Below are positions 60,503 to 64,000 of a stretch of 64,000 bases of DNA, piece by piece (within the stretch, counting starts at the first letter, position 1; every line of letters starts with the position of its first letter). This DNA is from Luteimicrobium sp042670205 (GTDB lineage: Bacteria > Actinomycetota > Actinomycetes > Actinomycetales > Cellulomonadaceae): positions 1 through 64,000 of the forward strand of contig NZ_JBHUWD010000019.1 in assembly GCF_042670205.1 (NCBI RefSeq), in the 5' to 3' direction. The notes under the pieces are model-generated. The model had not been told where the DNA came from. It ran no database searches and saw only the letters and a list, made by a program, of their open reading frames with translations. The position numbers and the translations under genes were made by a program.

Positions 60503-60985
60503 ATGACGACGTTCACCGTCTGGAAGTACGACGACGCGGCCCGCGCCGACGAGGCAGAGAACATCCTGCGTCAGGCCGCCCGCGAGGGCCTGGTCGAGAT
60601 CCACGACACGGCCGTGGTGTCGTGGCCGCAGGGCGACGCCCGCCCGACGACGCACCACGGCCACGAGGACACCAAGAAGGGCACGGGCTGGGGCGCGCTC
60701 TGGGGCTTCGTGTTCGGCCTGCTGTTCTTCATGCCCCTGATCGGGGCCGCGGCGGGCGCGGCCATCGGTGCGGCCGCCAAGTCGCTCAACGGCCTGGGGA
60801 TCAAGGAGTCGGACCTCGACACGCTCCGCGCGCAGATCACGCAGGGCACGTCCGCGTTGTTCGCGGTCACCGAGGGCGCGGACCTCGACCGGCTCGGCGA
60901 GCGCGTCCACGGGCTCGGCGGGACCCTGATCCTCACCAACCTCACCGACGCGGAGAAGAGCAACCTGCTCGAGGTCGTGGACTGA
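60503..60985 (+). CDS. DUF1269 membrane protein
   Basis: 160-aa DUF1269 family protein: FTVWKYDDAARADEAENILR, a His/Lys-rich loop, a Gly-rich membrane hairpin GALWGFVFGLLFFMPLIGAA, AGAAIGAAAKSLNGLGI, and the family ending TSALFAVTEGADLDRLGERV. It has the glycine-zipper hairpin typical of envelope stress proteins. ATG 60503 with GAGGGAGG upstream. Last gene of the stress operon; a 67-bp palindrome follows and may end transcription. Confidence 0.88.
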   Translation: MTTFTVWKYDDAARADEAENILRQAAREGLVEIHDTAVVSWPQGDARPTTHHGHEDTKKGTGWGALWGFVFGLLFFMPLIGAAAGAAIGAAAKSLNGLGIKESDLDTLRAQITQGTSALFAVTEGADLDRLGERVHGLGGTLILTNLTDAEKSNLLEVVD

Positions 60986-61002
60986 CCTCACCCGCCCTCC
61001 GG

Positions 61003-61069
61003 CGAAGTACCGACAAACGGCCGAGATACCGATGCAGGGTCGGTATCTCGGCCGTTTGCCGGTACGTCG
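61003..61069. repeat. 67-bp palindromic element, copy 2
   Basis: Arms of 30 bases (61003-61032 and 61040-61069) with 28 of 30 pairing, around tgcaggg. The core aaacggccgagataccga and the loop start tgcag are the same as in copy 1 at 5586-5652. It lies between a plus-strand operon end and a minus-strand gene end, the place for a two-way terminator. Confidence 0.85.
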
Positions 61070-61085
61070 GCGGAAAGGGCGGTGC

Positions 61086-61814
61086 TCAGGCCGCGCCGCC
61101 GTTCGCGAAGATCGTCTGGCCGTTGATCCAGCGCGCCGGGCCGACGAGCGCCGCGACCACCTCGGCCACGTCGTCGGGCGTGCCGAGGCGTCCGGCGGGG
61201 TTGAGGCCCGCGATCCGGTCGATGAGCTCCTGCGGCTTGCCCTCGCGGAAGAGCGGGGTGTCGGTGGGCCCGGGGGCGACGGCGTTCACGGTGACGTCGC
61301 GGCCGGCGAGCTCGCGGGCGAGGATCAGCGGCAGCGCCTCGACCGCGCCCTTCGACATCGCGTAGGCGCCGTAGGCCGGGGTCTGCAGCCGGGTGATCGA
61401 CGTCGAGAAGAGCACGATGCTCCCGCCGGCGCGGACGCGGCGCGCGCCCTCCCGCGCGACGAGGAAGGTCCCGCGCAGGTTCGCTCGCATCACACGGTCG
61501 AACGTCTCGAGGTCGGTCTCGGCGAGCGGGGAGAGCGGCATGATCCCGGCCGTGTGGACGACCGCGTCGACTCCCCCGAGCTCCGTCTCGACGGTGCCGA
61601 ACAGGGCGAGCGCCGATTCCTCGTCCCCGAGATCGGCGCGGACGGTGACGGCCTTGCGGCCCCGTTCCCGGACCTCGGCCGCGACCTCCTCGGCACGGTC
61701 GGCGTTGCCGAGGTAGTGCACGGCCACGTCGAAGCCGTCGGCGGCGAGCCGCCCGGCGACCGCCCGCCCGATGCCGCCGGACCCACCCGTCACGAGTGCC
61801 ACGCGGTGCGTCAT
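61086..61814 (-). CDS. Short-chain dehydrogenase/reductase
   Basis: 242-aa classical SDR: cofactor loop VALVTGGSGGIGRAVA, ADLGD, VHTAGIMP (the NAG-type motif as TAG), catalytic Ser in IVLFSTSITRL, and YGAYAMSKGAVE with Tyr and Lys. The acidic residue after the second strand is absent (VHYLGNADRA), which favours NADPH. It is divergent from a TetR gene, a very common pairing where the regulator controls the SDR. It may also be linked to the AvrD gene 1.4 kb away, if that makes a butyrolactone-like compound. Start fixed by GGAGGAGA before the ATG. Confidence 0.9.
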   Translation of the reverse strand: MTHRVALVTGGSGGIGRAVAGRLAADGFDVAVHYLGNADRAEEVAAEVRERGRKAVTVRADLGDEESALALFGTVETELGGVDAVVHTAGIMPLSPLAETDLETFDRVMRANLRGTFLVAREGARRVRAGGSIVLFSTSITRLQTPAYGAYAMSKGAVEALPLILARELAGRDVTVNAVAPGPTDTPLFREGKPQELIDRIAGLNPAGRLGTPDDVAEVVAALVGPARWINGQTIFANGGAA

Positions 61815-61848
61815 GGTGTCTCCTCCGTCACTCCGGCTCGACCTCGAT

Positions 61849-61905
61849 GTGGACGAGTCGTTCAGATGGAGACGACGGTACTGCAATAATGGACGACGTG
61901 TCCAC
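61849..61905. promoter_or_regulatory. TetR operator in the SDR/TetR divergent promoter
   Basis: Half-sites GTGGACGAGTCGTT (61849-61862) and the inverse GGACGACGTGTCCAC (61891-61905) face each other over the shared region. AATAAT (61885-61890) is a strong -10, with GTG 61898 seven bases on. The right half-site overlaps the start, fitting autorepression. Confidence 0.6.
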
Positions 61906-62524
61906 TTCTGTAGAGAACGAGCCGGCCCCCCGACGGCGCCGCGGCCGACGCCCCGCCGGCGAGGTGCGCGCCGAGGTCCTCGCCGCGGCCGCCGCCCTGC
62001 TGTTCGACGACGGCATGGCCGCCGTGACCTTCGAGCGCGTCTCCGCGGCGTCGGGCGCGAGCAAGACCACGCTCTACAAGTGGTGGCCGAGCCCCGGGGC
62101 GCTCGCCGCCGAGGCGTACTTCGACCGCGTCGAGCAGGCGCTCGAGTTCCCGGACACGGGCGACGTCGAGACCGACCTCCGCAGCCAGCTCCTCGCGTTC
62201 ACCGACCTCATGACGCACGACCGCGCCGGCCAGGTCGTGCGGGAGCTCATCGGGGCCGCGCAGGGCGACCTCGCGCTCCGGACGGCGTTCGCCGCGTCGT
62301 ACGGCAGGCCACGCCGCGACGCGGCCATCCGCGTCCTCGCCCGGGCCCGCGACCGCGGACAGCTCCGCGAGGACGCGCCGCTCGACGTCGTCGTCGACCA
62401 GCTCTGGGGCGCCTGCTACCACCGGCTCCTCGTGCTCGACGAACCCCTGTCCCCCGAGCTCGTCGACCGGCTCGTGCACAACGCGCTGCACGGCGCCGCC
62501 CCCGCGGGCGGCGCCGCCCGCTGA
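61898..62524 (+). CDS. TetR-family regulator 1
   Basis: 208-aa TetR/AcrR repressor. HTH in residues about 20-60: VRAEVLAAAAALLFDDGMAA, VTFERVSAASGASKTTLYKW. The C-terminal part is the helical ligand domain typical of the TetR_C_16/AefR-like group (LLAFTDLMTHDRAGQVVREL). GTG 61898 fits the leaderless -10 AATAAT; ATG 61889 would add three residues but lies inside the -10 hexamer. It is divergent from the SDR gene, whose promoter it likely controls. Confidence 0.9.
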   Translation: MSTSVENEPAPRRRRGRRPAGEVRAEVLAAAAALLFDDGMAAVTFERVSAASGASKTTLYKWWPSPGALAAEAYFDRVEQALEFPDTGDVETDLRSQLLAFTDLMTHDRAGQVVRELIGAAQGDLALRTAFAASYGRPRRDAAIRVLARARDRGQLREDAPLDVVVDQLWGACYHRLLVLDEPLSPELVDRLVHNALHGAAPAGGAAR

Positions 62525-62541
62525 CGAACCGGGACGCGGAC

Positions 62542-63138
62542 CTACGCGGCGGGGGTGAGCGCGCCCAGCATCGCGAGGACGGCGCGCGTCGTCGAGCGGG
62601 CCAGGTCGTCGTCGACCGGACCGGAGCCCGGCAGCACCGAGCGCGCGAGGATCGGGCCGACGAGCATGTCGCAGATGAACGGGACGTCGTCGTACCCGGG
62701 GATCTCGCCCCGCGCGACGGCGGCGTCGAGCAGGAGCGCGACGCGCGCCCGCCGGGGCTGGATGAACTGGCTGCCGTAGGTCTCCGAGAGCACCGGGTCG
62801 GCCCGGACCGACTCGAGCAGCCCCGGGAGGTTCTTGGCCATGAGCGGGTCCGCGAACATCGCGACCTCGGCGAGCTGGAGCGCGAGAAGATCGCCCTCGA
62901 GCGAACCGGTCTCGAGGGGCGGCTCCGCGCCGAAGTGCTGGCGGATGACGTGGAACGCCAGGTGCGCCAGGTTGGGGTACCGCCGGTAGAAGGCGGGCCT
63001 CGTGGAGCCGATCTCGGCGCAGAGAGACTCCACCGTGAGGCTCGAGTAGCCGTCGGTCACCATCGCCCGTTCGGCCGCGCGCACGAGCGCTTCGCTGATG
63101 GCCGGATCCTGCGGCCGGCCCACTTGCCGAGAAGACAT
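62542..63138 (-). CDS. TetR-family regulator 2, facing avrD
   Basis: 198-aa TetR repressor: DPAISEALVRAAERAMVTDG, YSSLTVESLCAEIGSTRPAF, YRRYPNLAHLAFHVIRQHFG, then a ligand domain with AVLAMLGALTPAA at the end. TACGGT six bases upstream of ATG 63138 marks a leaderless transcript; a start at 63168 is less likely. It is convergent with TetR 1 and divergent from the AvrD-family gene, so it is the natural candidate to control it. Confidence 0.9.
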   Translation of the reverse strand: MSSRQVGRPQDPAISEALVRAAERAMVTDGYSSLTVESLCAEIGSTRPAFYRRYPNLAHLAFHVIRQHFGAEPPLETGSLEGDLLALQLAEVAMFADPLMAKNLPGLLESVRADPVLSETYGSQFIQPRRARVALLLDAAVARGEIPGYDDVPFICDMLVGPILARSVLPGSGPVDDDLARSTTRAVLAMLGALTPAA

Positions 63139-63243
63139 GGGTCGACCGTACCAATCGGACCCGTTCACGCGTCAGTCCCCACGCCTGGAAGGTCTGTCCG
63201 GCACGGTTAGCATGACGGTGCAGGGCCCGTGAGAGGACGTGCT

Positions 63244-64000
63244 GATGCCCGACGGTTTGCCGGCAGGTGCTCTGACCAGCCTGGAGGACCTCCTCGGCCC
63301 GAGCGAGGGACGCTACTTCGCCGCCGGCTACCGCGGCGTCGTGCACTCCCTCGCGCCGGCCGCCGGCGACGCGGACCCGGACGCCGCCGCCCTGACGACG
63401 ACCGCCACCGTCAGCTACCCCCGCGACTGGTCGACGGACGGCGCCGGCCGTCCTCGCACGCCGCACCTCAGCTCCGTGGACGCGGTCGTCCTCGCGACCC
63501 TCGCGTTCGAGCGCGCGGCCGGCGCGGGCGCGACCCACCGCTGGATCCGGGACGTCGAGCTCCATGCCGGGACCGAACCCTGGTGGGACCTCGAGAACGT
63601 GCCGGTGTCCGTCGGCGTGGAGACGACCGCGGACGGCACGCGGCTGCGCGGGAAGGTCGGCAACATCCGCACCGTCGTGCAGCTCTGCGACTCCCCGCGC
63701 CCGGACGACCACGCCCCGCCCGTCGAACCGCCGCCGGACGCCGCGCCGTCCGTGTACGGCGACGCGTTCCGGCGGACGACCGCAACGACGGGCGTGCACC
63801 CGGTCGACCGGGTGACGCAGAGCGTCCGGGCCGAGCACCGTTTCGCCGTCGACGACGACCCGCCGGCCCCGGCGTCGGCGTCGGGCGTCGAGGCCGCGTA
63901 CCACCCCGCGCTGACCGTCCTCGACTACCTCGTGACCATGGGCCAGCTCACGCAGGTCCTCGTCTACGAGCTCGCCGGCACGGGCCGGGCCGCCGTCGGG
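63244..64000 (+). CDS. AvrD-family protein (partial, runs off window)
   Basis: The first 252 codons of a protein similar to AvrD (PF05655), the enzyme that makes syringolide elicitors in Pseudomonas syringae. Supporting segments: SLEDLLGPSEGRYFAAGYRG (AvrD begins with a DYLGP..RFF..GYR box), PHLSSVDAVVLATLAFERAA, THRWIRDVELHAG and EPWWDLENVPVSVGVE. The AvrD fold is thought to be related to AfsA, which makes gamma-butyrolactones. SD GAGAGGA before the ATG; -10 TAGCAT at 63208-63213. The 3' end is missing. Assignment is by remembered motif, so moderately sure. Confidence 0.7.

Overview
The window is GC-rich (codon third positions almost all G or C) and is typical of a free-living Gram-positive actinobacterium. 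The gene mix points to the Micrococcales, probably near Cellulomonas, Cellulosimicrobium or Isoptericola: a secreted GH3 glucosidase with a ROK regulator, surface proteins ending in LAxTG sorting signals, SpoIIE-type phosphatase and ANTAR signalling, MalT-like LuxR regulators, DUF1269/SHOCT stress proteins and many promoters for leaderless mRNAs. The taxonomic placement is inference. I saw no rRNA, tRNA, CRISPR array, prophage or insertion sequence.

Layout. 1-7.5 kb: secreted GH3 beta-glucosidase divergent from a ROK regulator, small hypothetical proteins, a GlsB-type membrane protein, a broken response regulator beside a 67-bp palindrome, an ArsR/SRPBCC pair and a secreted hypothetical protein. 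7.5-17.6 kb: one 10-kb gene for a giant repeat-built cell-wall protein. 17.8-29.4 kb: an ArsB-like permease with a universal stress protein, a PAS/SpoIIE phosphatase, an SdsA1-type alkylsulfatase, an AI-2E-family exporter, a PAS-ANTAR protein, a SulP transporter and a TrkH/KtrB potassium transporter. 29.5-36.2 kb: a second LAxTG surface protein, a PH-domain protein, a DUF4143 pseudogene, a second alkylsulfatase and an enolase-superfamily enzyme. 36.4-46.8 kb: a four-gene redox operon (membrane protein, gluconate-dehydrogenase subunit 3-like protein, GMC oxidoreductase, TPP-dependent pyruvate oxidase-like enzyme), a MalT-like regulator, a DUF1254 protein, a GAP/Sap membrane protein and a DUF1232 protein. 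46.8-50.2 kb: arsenic/metal genes (arsR, an ArsO-like flavoprotein, arsC, a CDF exporter). 50.3-61 kb: a universal stress protein, an operon of membrane proteins with an MscS and a potassium channel, a second MalT-like regulator, a second SulP, a ClC-type channel and a DUF6325/SHOCT/DUF1269 operon. 61-64 kb: an SDR/TetR pair, a second TetR gene, and an AvrD-family gene that runs off the right end.

The main discovery is a regulon written in the DNA. Nine 19-bp inverted repeats of the form YYCAYCC-N5-GGRTGAR lie between 17.6 and 59.7 kb, nearly all in front of membrane, transport or stress genes. Each is centred 33.5 or 34.5 bp from a plausible -10 hexamer, i.e. about 43 bp upstream of the expected transcription start. 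The half-site GGATGAGG resembles the MalT box, and the window encodes two paralogous MalT-like LAL regulators, each next to or near predicted targets. The inferred system is a LAL-controlled stress/envelope regulon joining two alkylsulfatases, two SulP transporters, mechanosensitive, potassium and ClC channels, an AI-2E exporter, a GAP protein and DUF6325/SHOCT/DUF1269 proteins. A second candidate of interest is the AvrD-family gene facing a TetR regulator, which may be a small-molecule signalling pair.
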